Shown: positions 16,426-25,607 of the stretch, one piece after another
Position numbering within the stretch: position 1 is the stretch's first letter
How the letters are laid out: the number at the start of each line of letters is the position of its first letter
From: Fidelibacterota bacterium
GTDB taxonomy: Bacteria > Fidelibacterota > UBA8477 > JABMPR01
Assembly (NCBI GenBank): GCA_021736185.1
Contig: JAIPGJ010000005.1
Location: 1 to 56,364 of the forward strand
DNA: 56,364 nucleotides
Reading direction: 5' to 3'
Notes under the pieces: generated by a model
Databases searched by the model: none
What the model was told of the DNA's origin: nothing
The model's input: the letters and a program-made list of their open reading frames with translations, nothing else
Program-made: the position numbers and the translations under genes

Positions 16426-17800
16426 CAAAATGGCTGATCACAAAATTAAAATTTTAATTATTGATGATGAAAAAAATATTCGCCTCACTCTCAGGGATAT
16501 CCTTGAAGATGAAGGTCATCATGTCGTGGAAGCCGGTACCGGTGAAGATGGACTGGAGCTTTTAAAAAATGAAAGTGTTGATCTGGTTCTGCTGGATGTC
16601 CGTCTGCCCGGGATGGATGGTATCGAAGTACTCAAAGGGATACGCAAAATAGATGAAGACCTGGATGTTATTATGATCTCTGGTCATGCTACGGTGGGAA
16701 CGGCCGTCGATGCATTGCGAATTGGAGCTTATGATTTCCTCGAAAAGCCCCTTTCTTTGGCCAGGGTTAAATTAGCCATTCGAAATCTTTCAGAGAAACA
16801 AACACTGGCCAAAAGATCGGCCTTGAATCAACAAACTCAAAAAGACAAGTATCGTATGGTGGGAACTTCACCGCAGATACAACAGATTTTGGAAACGGCA
16901 CGTCGTGTTGGCCCCACCTCAGCTAAGGTGCTTATTCGAGGTGAAAGTGGTACGGGCAAAGAGCTGGTTGCTCACGCCATTCATGCTGCCAGTCCTCGGG
17001 CGGACGAAGCCTTTGTAAAATTTAATGCAGCCGCCATCCCCTCGGAACTGGTTGAAAGTGAATTGTTCGGACACGAGAAAGGAGCCTTCACGGGAGCCGT
17101 GGGACAGAAAAAAGGTAAAATCGAAATGGCCAATGGCGGTACCCTTTTTCTGGATGAAATTGGAGATATGAGTCTTTCTGCTCAGGCCAAGATTCTCCGC
17201 GTTCTGGAGGATGGCAAGTTTGAACGAGTGGGGGGGACCCAAACCCAGTCTGTTGACATCAGACTGTTAGCAGCCACCAACAAACCCCTGGAGGAGATGG
17301 TTTCAGGAGGAAAATTTAGAGAGGATCTATTTTATCGTCTCAATGTGGTTCCCATTAATTTACCACCCCTGCGCGAGCGAGAAGGCGATATCAAAACCCT
17401 GCTGCTGCACTTTCTCAGCCATTATGCTGCTGAATTAAGTCTGACCCCCAAGCAGTTTTCCCGGGATGCCATGAATATGCTGGTTGGCTACCCCTTTCCT
17501 GGAAATATCCGTGAGCTGAGAAATCTCATCGAACGTTTATATATATTGAGTCCTAATGAAGAAATCGATCTGCCTGAGGTGAAACCGCATTTAAATCAGG
17601 TCGTCACTGCAGACGGCGATGCGGCCATCTTTACGGAAACCCGTCCCTTTGCTGAGGCAAAAAGATTATTCGAGGAGCGTTTTCTGGAATCGCAACTCCG
17701 CCAGCATGCTGGCAATATCAGTCGCACGGCCAATAGTTTAGGTATGCAACAATCCAATCTCTCACGGAAGTTAAAAGAGCTGGGGTTAAGTAAATCCTGA
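16418..17800 (+). CDS. NtrX/NtrC-type sigma-54-dependent response regulator
   Basis: The protein has 460 residues. The receiver (about 10-125) has acidic pair D16/D17 and phosphorylation site Asp60 in VLLDVRLPGMDG. The AAA+ domain (about 145-375) has Walker A GESGTGKE, the sigma-54-contact loop GAFTGA, Walker B TLFLDEIGDM and an arginine finger region FREDLFYRLNVVP. The C-terminal Fis-type helix-turn-helix contains NISRTANSLGMQQSNLSRKL. It should activate sigma-54 promoters when phosphorylated. An internal ATG at 16430 is an alternative start. A sigma-54 promoter match lies 3 kb downstream at 20547. Confidence 0.93.
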   Translation: MDSKMADHKIKILIIDDEKNIRLTLRDILEDEGHHVVEAGTGEDGLELLKNESVDLVLLDVRLPGMDGIEVLKGIRKIDEDLDVIMISGHATVGTAVDALRIGAYDFLEKPLSLARVKLAIRNLSEKQTLAKRSALNQQTQKDKYRMVGTSPQIQQILETARRVGPTSAKVLIRGESGTGKELVAHAIHAASPRADEAFVKFNAAAIPSELVESELFGHEKGAFTGAVGQKKGKIEMANGGTLFLDEIGDMSLSAQAKILRVLEDGKFERVGGTQTQSVDIRLLAATNKPLEEMVSGGKFREDLFYRLNVVPINLPPLREREGDIKTLLLHFLSHYAAELSLTPKQFSRDAMNMLVGYPFPGNIRELRNLIERLYILSPNEEIDLPEVKPHLNQVVTADGDAAIFTETRPFAEAKRLFEERFLESQLRQHAGNISRTANSLGMQQSNLSRKLKELGLSKS

Positions 17801-17834
17801 TAGACCCCCATCGCTAGAATAGAAGAGTCACAAA

Positions 17835-20279
17835 ATGAAATACGGCAAAGCCCTGATTATGGGCATTTTGTTTTTTATAAGTACATCCATGGCTGAAACA
17901 AAAAAATCGGTATTGACCCGCAAGGTTGATACCGTTCCACTTATCGATGGGATCATTGATGAGGCCGTTTGGCAGACGGTCCAACCTGCTACGGATTTTT
18001 ATCGCTATGAGCCTGAAAGTGGTGGTTTTGCGCCAGTCCGGACAGAGGTCCGATTCCTCTATGATGATATTTCACTCTATGTTGCGGCGAAAATGTACGA
18101 TCCTGACCCAGGCTCTATCCCTACCCAACTGGGTAAGCGGGACGATGATGATGTGGTGGCAGATTGGCTGGGTCTCTGGTTGAATCCCTTTAATGATGGC
18201 GCTAATGAAGTTGGGTTTCTGGTAACGGCAGCGGGGGTTCAGGTAGATCAGAAATTCGGCCCCAGTGGTGATGATTCGAATTGGGATCCAGTCTGGGAGA
18301 GTGCTGTCAGTTTTGATGCAGAAGGCTGGTCAGTGGAGATGGCCATTCCCTTCAGCCAGATAAGATTCCCCGCCAGGGATGTCCAGGTATGGGGTCTAAA
18401 TATTGCCAGGAGGCGAGCGGCTATCAGGGAGATTTATACCTGGACCTTTCTGGATAAAGAAAAAGATAATTTCGCTCAGCAGGCAGGACTACTCAGAGGG
18501 ATTGAGAATATAGAGACCCCTTTACGTCTGTCCTTTACACCTTATGCATCTGTATCCACGGAAAGATACCCCCTTGATAGCGGAGAGCAGGGAAGCTCCC
18601 AGACCTATCGCGGTGGAATGGATTTACAATATGGGATCAATGAAAGTTTCACCCTTGATATGACTCTGATTCCAGATTTTGGACAGGTTCAATCCGACAA
18701 TGTTGAACTTAATCTTTCTCCCTTCGAGATTTACTACGATGAGCATCGACCCTTCTTTACTGAGGGTACCCAATTGCTCCATAAAGCGAATATTTTTTAT
18801 TCACGAAGAGTCGGGTCTCAACCCATAAGACACTGGCAGGTAGATGAAGGTGAAATACTTAAAGAAGGTGAAACTGTCACATCCAATCCAGATTTAACTC
18901 AGCTCATAAACGCTACCAAGGTTACCGGACAGACAGTGGATGGAATTGGTCTCGGATTTTTTAATGCTATCACCGCACCTGCGAACGCCACAATTGTGGA
19001 TTCAGTCGGGAATGAGCGTGAATATCTCACCAATCCAACCACCAATTACAATCTATTGGTGGTGAGCAAAAACCTGCAAAATGGTTCTGATTTCAGCGTT
19101 ATTAATACCAATGTTCAACGTTTTTCGAGTGACGATACATCAGGTGATTTCAGGGATGCCAATGTCATTGGATTTGAAACCCGCCTGGTTTCAGCAGATT
19201 CAAAATGGGTGATTCAAGCAAGTGGTTCTTATAACAAGGTGAGTTATGATGATAGCAGTTCTACCGGTTACACCTATTTTGCTGAGCTTGCTGAAAAGGA
19301 GGCTATATTTCAATATGAGGCTGGTTTAGCTGTGGAGAGCGAGCACTACGATCCCAACGATATGGGCTTTTTATCTCAGCCGAACGAAGTGGTCCAATAT
19401 GCAGAAGTAAGCTGGAGAACCATTGATCCAGTCTGGATAGTAAATAATGCCGAGCTTGAAATTGATGAACGCTACACCTGGTTGTATAGACCCTGGCTCT
19501 ATTCTCAGTTGGAGTTGCAGGCAGATTACAATGTTACCTTTAAAAACTATTTTTCAGTAGGCGGCGGCACAACCTGGCGTCCGAAGGATGCACATGATCA
19601 TTATGAGCCCAGGGTTGCAGGTCGATTTCTACAGGTCGCAAAATATGCTCATAGCCATTTATGGTTTGACACCAATCAAAATAAGCCGTTTGCCATAAGT
19701 GCCTGGGCTGGCAGATCGACAACCACAAGCCGTGGAACCTGGTGGAGGGGTGCTGGGGTCAGTCCAAGGTGGAGAGTAAACAATCAATTTCAGATCAATT
19801 ATAATCTGGACTTGGATATGCTTGATAATGACTTTGGTTTTGCTGAGTTTGATGACCAGGACAATCCGGTCATTGGCCGACGCAATCACAACACACTGAT
19901 CAACACCCTCAATTCGCAATTTATTTTCAGTCGCAATCTGGAATCTGATATAAGAATGCGTTATTATCGGTCCACCGTTGAGTATAAGGATTATTATGAC
20001 CTGCTTGAAGATGGGGACGTCAGGCCGCGAGATTATGCTGCTGATCTCAGCGAAGTCTTTAATGCCTTTACCATCGATGCAGTGATGACCTGGCGTTTCG
20101 CTCCTGGTAGCGAATTAAACATCATTTTTAAAAATGCCATTTATGCAGATGGTGATGATCCCGGTGTGAGCTTTTTTGAAGACTTAAGTGATTTGGGTCG
20201 TCAGGATCAGAGCAATAGTATTTCAGTCAAACTCCTTTACTATGTCGATTCATGGGCGCTTAAGCATCGCCTGAAGTAA
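17835..20279 (+). CDS. DUF5916 outer-membrane protein with CBM9-like N-terminal domain
   Basis: The protein has 814 residues. A signal peptide (ending S-T-S-M-A) is followed by a CBM9-like beta-sandwich domain (about 30-220) beginning DTVPLIDGIIDEAVWQ, with D-D-D-V-V-A-D-W-L-G and a W-S-V-E-M-A-I-P-F motif. The long DUF5916 region has F-F-T-E-G-T-Q and F-Y-S-R-R, then a strand-rich C-terminal half consistent with a barrel. Such proteins are common in FCB bacteria and are thought to sit in the outer membrane; substrate and function are not established. Its stop is followed by 313 non-coding bases. Confidence 0.82.
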   Translation: MKYGKALIMGILFFISTSMAETKKSVLTRKVDTVPLIDGIIDEAVWQTVQPATDFYRYEPESGGFAPVRTEVRFLYDDISLYVAAKMYDPDPGSIPTQLGKRDDDDVVADWLGLWLNPFNDGANEVGFLVTAAGVQVDQKFGPSGDDSNWDPVWESAVSFDAEGWSVEMAIPFSQIRFPARDVQVWGLNIARRRAAIREIYTWTFLDKEKDNFAQQAGLLRGIENIETPLRLSFTPYASVSTERYPLDSGEQGSSQTYRGGMDLQYGINESFTLDMTLIPDFGQVQSDNVELNLSPFEIYYDEHRPFFTEGTQLLHKANIFYSRRVGSQPIRHWQVDEGEILKEGETVTSNPDLTQLINATKVTGQTVDGIGLGFFNAITAPANATIVDSVGNEREYLTNPTTNYNLLVVSKNLQNGSDFSVINTNVQRFSSDDTSGDFRDANVIGFETRLVSADSKWVIQASGSYNKVSYDDSSSTGYTYFAELAEKEAIFQYEAGLAVESEHYDPNDMGFLSQPNEVVQYAEVSWRTIDPVWIVNNAELEIDERYTWLYRPWLYSQLELQADYNVTFKNYFSVGGGTTWRPKDAHDHYEPRVAGRFLQVAKYAHSHLWFDTNQNKPFAISAWAGRSTTTSRGTWWRGAGVSPRWRVNNQFQINYNLDLDMLDNDFGFAEFDDQDNPVIGRRNHNTLINTLNSQFIFSRNLESDIRMRYYRSTVEYKDYYDLLEDGDVRPRDYAADLSEVFNAFTIDAVMTWRFAPGSELNIIFKNAIYADGDDPGVSFFEDLSDLGRQDQSNSISVKLLYYVDSWALKHRLK

Positions 20280-20592
20280 TCTTCTCACGTTGCATTAATT
20301 AGAGTCTGTCTTTAAACGCTTCTTTCACAACGAAACAAACGAAATTCACGAAAACACTTAATGTTATTTCGTAATATTCGTCAAATTCGCCGTGAAGAGC
20401 TGAATAGCATCTGTTTACAAGAAACTTAATAAACAGACACTGATTAGAAAAAAGGTACTCAAATTGCCGGGTATCCAATTTTCATTTCCACCCCTTCCAC
20501 AGCTATGTCTATCAATCCGGAAATCATCCTGTCATAATACATAATATGGCACAATGCTTGCCTTAAGCATGGATTGAAAACAGGAGTGAGAA
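20280..20592. other. Intergenic region carrying the nfn promoter
   Basis: This stretch has no gene. It contains a C/G/A/T-simple tract rich in TTCGT and ACGAA words (about 20320-20395), a 7-bp inverted repeat CTGTTTA/TAAACAG (about 20410-20437), and the sigma-54 promoter at 20547-20561. Enhancer sites would be expected in the first 250 bp, but no perfect palindrome of 10 bp or more was seen. Confidence 0.6.
20547..20561 (+). promoter_or_regulatory. Sigma-54 (-24/-12) promoter of the nfn operon
   Basis: TGGCAC, five bases (AATGC), then TTGC matches the sigma-54 consensus with the exact GG-N10-GC spacing (GG 20548-20549, GC 20560-20561). The start point would be near 20572, leaving a leader of about 20 nt with a GGAGTGAG ribosome site before ATG 20593. 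Confidence 0.7.
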
Positions 20593-21465
20593 ATGTACAA
20601 AATTATAAAAGCTGAATTCATTGCACCTAATGTGAAAAGTTTCATTCTGGAAGCCCCTCACATCGCCAAAAAACGGCAAGCCGGTCAATTCATTATTTTG
20701 CGGGTTCACGATAAGGGCGAACGTATTCCAATCACCATCGCCGATTCCAATGCAAAAGAGGGCTGGATCAATATTATCGTTCAGGGGCTGGGTAAAACCA
20801 GTGCCCATCTCAATACTCTGGAAACTGGGGACCATCTTCAAGACCTGGTTGGTCCACTGGGTCTGCCGACCCATATAGAAAACTGGGGCACCCTGGTCTG
20901 CATGAGTGGGGGTGTCGGTACCGCCGAAGCCCTGCCCATTGCCGCCGCTGGAAAAGCAGCCGGGAATAGAGTGATCTCAATTATTGGCGCCCGCAATAAA
21001 GAGCTGATCATTGCCCAGGAGCGCATGTCCGAGGTTGTGGACGAAGTGCGCATCTCAACCGATGATGGATCCGCTGGTCGCCATGGCCTGGTGACAGATG
21101 TATTGCAGGATCTCATGGATGAAGGAATTATACCTGATATGATCGTAGCGATTGGACCCCTCCCCATGATGGCTGCCGTTTCCAACCAGACCAAAGCATT
21201 AGGCATCCCAACCATGGTTAGCTTGAATGCCATTATGGTGGATGGAACCGGGATGTGCGGAGCTTGTCGGGCTACTGTTGGGGGAAAAACAGTCTTTGTC
21301 TGTGTTGATGGACCGGAATTTGACGGGCATCAAGTCGATTTCAAAGAATTGGGCAGTCGCCAGAAAATGTATAAGCAGCAGGAAGAAGAATCTCATAAGT
21401 GTTTTCTGGAAAGACAGATGAAAAAGATGAAGGCTGAACAAATGAAAGAGGAGCTGGTATCATGA
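20593..21465 (+). CDS. nfnA: NADH-dependent ferredoxin:NADP+ oxidoreductase small subunit (NfnA/SudB-like)
   Basis: The protein has 290 residues. The FAD-binding barrel (about 1-100) carries R-I-P-I-T-I-A-D. The NAD-binding fold (about 100-220) carries CMSGGVGTAEALPIA. The C-terminal 2Fe-2S site is DGTGMCGACRATVGG followed by F-V-C-V-D-G-P-E-F-D-G. These match the PyrK/SudB/NfnA family. With the next gene it should form the electron-bifurcating transhydrogenase coupling NADH, NADPH and ferredoxin. The stop overlaps the nfnB start as ATGA. Transcription is probably sigma-54-dependent. Confidence 0.9.
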   Translation: MYKIIKAEFIAPNVKSFILEAPHIAKKRQAGQFIILRVHDKGERIPITIADSNAKEGWINIIVQGLGKTSAHLNTLETGDHLQDLVGPLGLPTHIENWGTLVCMSGGVGTAEALPIAAAGKAAGNRVISIIGARNKELIIAQERMSEVVDEVRISTDDGSAGRHGLVTDVLQDLMDEGIIPDMIVAIGPLPMMAAVSNQTKALGIPTMVSLNAIMVDGTGMCGACRATVGGKTVFVCVDGPEFDGHQVDFKELGSRQKMYKQQEEESHKCFLERQMKKMKAEQMKEELVS

Positions 21466-22919
21466 AACACGAACGTCCTCAATCATTTAATACGGTCCCC
21501 ATGAAAGAACGACTGACCATTCCTCGTCAGGCGATGCCCGAACAGGATGCCACAGTCCGCAGCACAAATTTCCTCGAAGTAAACCTGGGTCTCACTCCTG
21601 AACAGGCTGTCATTGAAGCTCAACGCTGTATTGAATGTAAAAACCCTACTTGCATGGAAGGTTGTCCTGTAAGCATCAAAATTCCTGATTTTATCCAATT
21701 GATTTGCAATCAGGATTTTATTGGTGCTGCCCAAAAAATTAAAGAAGACAACTCCCTCCCTGCTATTTGTGGTCGGGTATGTCCCCAGGAAACCCAGTGT
21801 GAAGAAGTGTGTGTCATGGGTCGACGTTTTGAACCCGTGGCCATCGGCCGTCTTGAAAGATTTGTCGCCGATTATGCCATGCAGCACGGAAATGGATCAC
21901 TTGAGTCCTTTGAAAAACCTGCTTCCACGGGACAAAAGGTAGCCATTGTTGGATCAGGACCCGCTGGTCTGGCTGTGGCCAGCGATCTCATCAAAGAGGG
22001 CCATGAAGTCACCGTCTTTGAAGCCCTCCACGAATTTGGTGGTGTCCTGGTATATGGAATTCCGGAATTCCGCCTGCCCAAGGAAATCCTGCGGCAAGAA
22101 GTGGCTACCCTGGAAGCCAAAGGGGTAAAGTTTGTCAAAAACTTTATTGTTGGTCGCACCATGACCATCCAGGAACTCATGGCAGAGGAAGGCTTCGATG
22201 CCGTCTTTCTGGGTTTAGGAGCCGGATTGCCGCGCTTTATGAATATCCCCGGTGAAAACCTGAATGGTGTTTATTCAGCCAACGAATTTCTAACGCGCTC
22301 AAATCTGATGCGTGGATATGATTTCCCTGAATGGGACACACCTCTCTATCGGGCGAAGCATGCCATTATTGTGGGTGGTGGCAATACTGCCATGGATGCA
22401 GTGAGAACAGCCAAACGTCTCGGTGCCGATGAAGCCACGATTGTGTATCGTCGATCAGAAGAGGAGATGCCTGCCAGGAATGAGGAGATTCATCACGCCA
22501 AGGAGGAAGGCGTGAAGTTTATGAATCTTGTCAACCCCATTGAATTTATCAGCAATGAGCAGGGGAGTGTGGTTGCAGCAAAATGCCTGCGCATGGAATT
22601 AGGCGAGCCTGATGACTCTGGTCGTCGTCGCCCGATACCCATGGAAGGTTCCGAATTCATTATGGATGTCGATATGGTGGTTATTGCTGTGGGTAATGGG
22701 TCCAATCCGCTGATTGCTCAGACCACGCCCGAGATCCAGACCAACAAGTGGGGCAATATTGTCGCTGATGAAGATGGCAGAACATCCATGGAGGGTGTTT
22801 TTGCCGGAGGTGATATTGTCAGCGGTGGCGCTACCGTTATATTGGCCATGGGTGCCGGTCGCAAGTCAGCCATTGCCATGAACGAATATTTGAAAACCAA
22901 GGTGAGGAATTCTGCATGA
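21462..22919 (+). CDS. nfnB: NfnB / glutamate-synthase small-subunit-like NADPH oxidoreductase
   Basis: The protein has 485 residues. N-terminal 4Fe-4S cysteines lie in RCIECKNPTCMEGCP and in ICGRVCPQETQCEEVC (about residues 50-110). The first dinucleotide fold is VAIVGSGPAGLAVA (FAD). The second is AIIVGGGNTAMDAVRTAKRLG (NADPH). The C-terminal VFAGGDIVSGGATVILAMGAG closes the FAD site. GltD-like proteins share this architecture, but the adjacent nfnA and the absence of a glutamate synthase large subunit favour NfnB. It overlaps both neighbours by four bases. Confidence 0.9.
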   Translation: MKHERPQSFNTVPMKERLTIPRQAMPEQDATVRSTNFLEVNLGLTPEQAVIEAQRCIECKNPTCMEGCPVSIKIPDFIQLICNQDFIGAAQKIKEDNSLPAICGRVCPQETQCEEVCVMGRRFEPVAIGRLERFVADYAMQHGNGSLESFEKPASTGQKVAIVGSGPAGLAVASDLIKEGHEVTVFEALHEFGGVLVYGIPEFRLPKEILRQEVATLEAKGVKFVKNFIVGRTMTIQELMAEEGFDAVFLGLGAGLPRFMNIPGENLNGVYSANEFLTRSNLMRGYDFPEWDTPLYRAKHAIIVGGGNTAMDAVRTAKRLGADEATIVYRRSEEEMPARNEEIHHAKEEGVKFMNLVNPIEFISNEQGSVVAAKCLRMELGEPDDSGRRRPIPMEGSEFIMDVDMVVIAVGNGSNPLIAQTTPEIQTNKWGNIVADEDGRTSMEGVFAGGDIVSGGATVILAMGAGRKSAIAMNEYLKTKVRNSA

Positions 22920-23380
22920 ACTTAAAGGATCAAATCAGTTTAATGGGTATGGATGACATTATGGAAATGTGCATCAACCAGGAGCAGCAGGCCATCGATC
23001 TTTATTCCCTGGCCAGAGATCAAGCCCGGGATGAAAGTTCCCGTCAGAAATTTCAAGAACTCGTGGATATGGAAACGGCCCATAAAGTGGCCCTGAGAAA
23101 TTTTGAGCTTGAAAATTTTATCGAGCTGCCACCTGCTGATCTGAAAGTTACGGACTATTTGATGGAACCCGTCTTGAAAGATAATATGACGACTCAGGAA
23201 ATTATTATCCTGGCTGCCAAACGTGAAGATAAAACGGCAAGGATGTATCAGGATTTAGCTGATCATTTTAACTTCGATAAAAATTTAAACACTTTTTTCC
23301 AGATGATGGCTGATGAAGAATTGCGACACAAACATTCGCTGGAGACCGAATACGAAAACGAGTTTCTTCAAGAAGGGTAA
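22916..23380 (+). CDS. Ferritin-like diiron protein (rubrerythrin-type, no rubredoxin domain)
   Basis: The protein has 154 residues, mainly helical. It has repeated E-x-x-A-I-D-L-Y, D-M-E-T-A-H-K, K-R-E-D-K-T-A-R-M-Y and A-D-E-E-L-R-H-K-H motifs, giving the paired Glu/His ligands of a rubrerythrin-type four-helix bundle. It lacks the C-terminal rubredoxin domain of rubrerythrin. It likely reduces peroxide or handles iron, with electrons from the adjoining NfnAB. The ATGA overlap with nfnB makes it part of the same translationally coupled operon. Confidence 0.82.
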   Translation: MNLKDQISLMGMDDIMEMCINQEQQAIDLYSLARDQARDESSRQKFQELVDMETAHKVALRNFELENFIELPPADLKVTDYLMEPVLKDNMTTQEIIILAAKREDKTARMYQDLADHFNFDKNLNTFFQMMADEELRHKHSLETEYENEFLQEG

Positions 23381-23413
23381 TTTTTTGTAACGATTGATTT
23401 GTTGGCACTTCTA

Positions 23414-23464
23414 GGTTGGGATTGCCTTCACTACGTTCGGCTTACTTCGTTTCAAATCCCAGCC
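23414..23464. repeat. Imperfect inverted-repeat element between convergent genes
   Basis: GGTTGGGATTG (23414-23424) pairs with CAAATCCCAGCC (23453-23464) with small mismatches, enclosing a C-T-A-C-G-T-T-C-G-G-rich loop. It lies between the convergent ferritin-like and argS genes. It could act as a two-way terminator-like structure, although no T-tract is present. Confidence 0.5.
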
Positions 23465-23494
23465 TGGGAATGGTTACATCAACAACAAGCGGGT

Positions 23495-25126
23495 TTACAT
23501 CTGCTCCGGAGCTGAAATACCCAATATACGTAAACCACTTCTTAATATGATTTGCACTGCTTCCAGTAAAGCCAGTCTGGCTTTGGACAGCTCAGGCTGT
23601 TCCAGATCAATCACCTTATACTCGGTATAAAATTTATGCAGGGCTGTGGCCAGTTCGGAGAGGTAACCCGGTAAGTGATGCACCTCGAGGGACCGACGGC
23701 AATGATCAATCACTTCGGGAAATTCAAGCGCTTTATTGATGAGAGCGACGGCAAACTCCTCGTTGAGCAAAGATAAATCTGCATTTTCAGTATCTGAATC
23801 CAAGCCCCGCTCCTGGGCACGTCTAAAAATACTGGATATTCTGGCATGGGCATATTGTAAATAAAATACGGGGTTCTCTTCGGTTTGGCGTTTGGCCAGA
23901 TCAAGATCAAAATTGAGGTGACTGGACGCGCTGCGCATGATGTAAAAATAGCGCACCACATCTGCACCTACTTCATCGATGAGTTCATCCAGGGTCACAA
24001 AGTTAGCTTTCCTGGTGGACATTTTGACCACTTCACCGGAGCGCAAAAGGGTCACAAATTGATGGATGACCACCTCGATGTGTTCATACTTCAATCCCAT
24101 TACCTTCAGAGCTGTGAGAACATCTGGATAGGCATCGATATGATCGGCACCAAAAATATCCACAACCAGATCAAAGCCACGGGCCACTTTTTCACGGTGG
24201 TAGGCGATATCTGGTAATCGATAGGTGGGTTCCCCAGTTGATTTGACAAGGACGCGATCCTGTTCTATACCCAATTCGCTGGTTTTAAACCAGGTAGCGC
24301 CATCCTTCTCGTAGAGCAGACCCCGCTCACCGAGAATACTTAATACTTCATCAATTTTGCCTGTTTCATAGAGAGATCGTTCGTTATAAAAAACATCGTG
24401 GACCACTCCGATTCTTTCGAGACTGGATTTGATATTGGTAAAAATTGATGTTTCAGCATAGCTTTTAAAAAGTTCAACGTCAGTGTCAGCTGTCAAATCA
24501 GGCTGTTCATTCAGGAGGTCCTGGGCAATATCAATCAGATAGGCGCCTTCGTAACCCCCATCAGGGAGGGAAATCGACTCCCCCTTTAATTCAAGATAGC
24601 GTGCCTTGAGAGATTCGCCGAGCAGTCGCATTTGGCGACCGGCATTATTAAAATAGTATTCCCGTGTCACCTCGTATCCTGACCAGGTCAAAATATTGGC
24701 CAGGGTATCTCCCAGGACAGTTTGCCGACCATGTCCAACCGTGAGTGGACCGGTGGGATTGGCGCTGACAAACTCTACCTGAGCGGTCTTGCCGCTTCCG
24801 AAATTACTCTTTCCATAGTCATCTTTTTCTTTAAGTATTTTTCGAATTTGGGAGCTGAGGTAATCTGCTGATTGGAAAAAATTAATAAATCCGGGATTTA
24901 AAATTTCGAATTTCTCAACGATTCCCGGGTCAAGATCCAGGCCATCCATGGGTTCTTCGGCGATTTGCATGGGCGACCGCTTCAAATCACGCGCCAGAGC
25001 CATGGCAATATTGGTAGCCCAGTCTCCATTCTCGGCTTTTTTGGGTCGTGATAACTGGAGTCGCTCTGCCGGCCAGCCCAATAGCTCCAGTCTGGCAGAA
25101 AGCCGCTTTGTTAAATATTCAAACAT
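23495..25126 (-). CDS. argS: Arginyl-tRNA synthetase
   Basis: The class I synthetase has 543 residues. The N-terminal Arg-tRNA domain (about 1-85) is followed by the HIGH-type motif in SANPTGPLTVGHGRQTVLGD. The KMSK-type signature appears as V-K-M-S-T-R-K-A-N-F, and the DALR anticodon-binding domain begins near F-Y-L-Q-Y-A-H-A-R. Length is normal for bacteria. It is the last gene of the minus-strand cluster from 29753, 20 bp after rsfS. Confidence 0.96.
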   Translation of the reverse strand: MFEYLTKRLSARLELLGWPAERLQLSRPKKAENGDWATNIAMALARDLKRSPMQIAEEPMDGLDLDPGIVEKFEILNPGFINFFQSADYLSSQIRKILKEKDDYGKSNFGSGKTAQVEFVSANPTGPLTVGHGRQTVLGDTLANILTWSGYEVTREYYFNNAGRQMRLLGESLKARYLELKGESISLPDGGYEGAYLIDIAQDLLNEQPDLTADTDVELFKSYAETSIFTNIKSSLERIGVVHDVFYNERSLYETGKIDEVLSILGERGLLYEKDGATWFKTSELGIEQDRVLVKSTGEPTYRLPDIAYHREKVARGFDLVVDIFGADHIDAYPDVLTALKVMGLKYEHIEVVIHQFVTLLRSGEVVKMSTRKANFVTLDELIDEVGADVVRYFYIMRSASSHLNFDLDLAKRQTEENPVFYLQYAHARISSIFRRAQERGLDSDTENADLSLLNEEFAVALINKALEFPEVIDHCRRSLEVHHLPGYLSELATALHKFYTEYKVIDLEQPELSKARLALLEAVQIILRSGLRILGISAPEQM

Positions 25127-25146
25127 CTCCGGGATTCAATCAATTC

Positions 25147-25548
25147 TTATATATCATCAAAAAGAGGTGTCTCGGCGCTGGGAGCCTGATCATCATCGTT
25201 GAGCTCGGTGATTTCAGCATCAATCCAGAGACGCTCCAGATCATAAAAATCCCGACTGGCCTCATGGAAAACATGAACCACAACATTGATGTAATCAAGG
25301 AGGATCCATTCGCGGGTATCATAACCCTCACGGTTAAACGGTCGCTCCACGGCGGCAATCTCATCCACAATATGATCAGTGATTGCTTTCACCTGAACAT
25401 CGGAGTTTCCAGAGCAGATCACAAAGTAATCAGTCATGGATGTAATTTTGTGAACATCCAGGATTTTAACACGGTTCGCTTTTTTCTGGAGAGCGAGTTC
25501 ACCAATCTGAAAAGCGAGTTTTTTTGAATCTGAATAATTATCAGGCAT
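25147..25548 (-). CDS. rsfS: Ribosomal silencing factor RsfS
   Basis: The protein has 133 residues. It carries the RsfS/Iojap core: V-K-I-L-D-V, then T-D-Y-F-V-I-C-S-G-N-S-D-V-Q-V, then W-I-L-L-D-Y-I-N-V-V-V-H-V-F and R-D-F-Y-D-L-E-R-L-W. Members bind ribosomal protein uL14 and block subunit joining in starvation. The C-terminal 20 residues are acidic and not conserved. It follows the LytR_C gene, an association also seen in other bacteria. Confidence 0.95.
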   Translation of the reverse strand: MPDNYSDSKKLAFQIGELALQKKANRVKILDVHKITSMTDYFVICSGNSDVQVKAITDHIVDEIAAVERPFNREGYDTREWILLDYINVVVHVFHEASRDFYDLERLWIDAEITELNDDDQAPSAETPLFDDI

Positions 25549-25607
25549 AGATCATTTCAATTTTTTTTTGTTGATGGGGGCTGGGCAAAGTAGCTCAAAG
25601 GCAAAAC

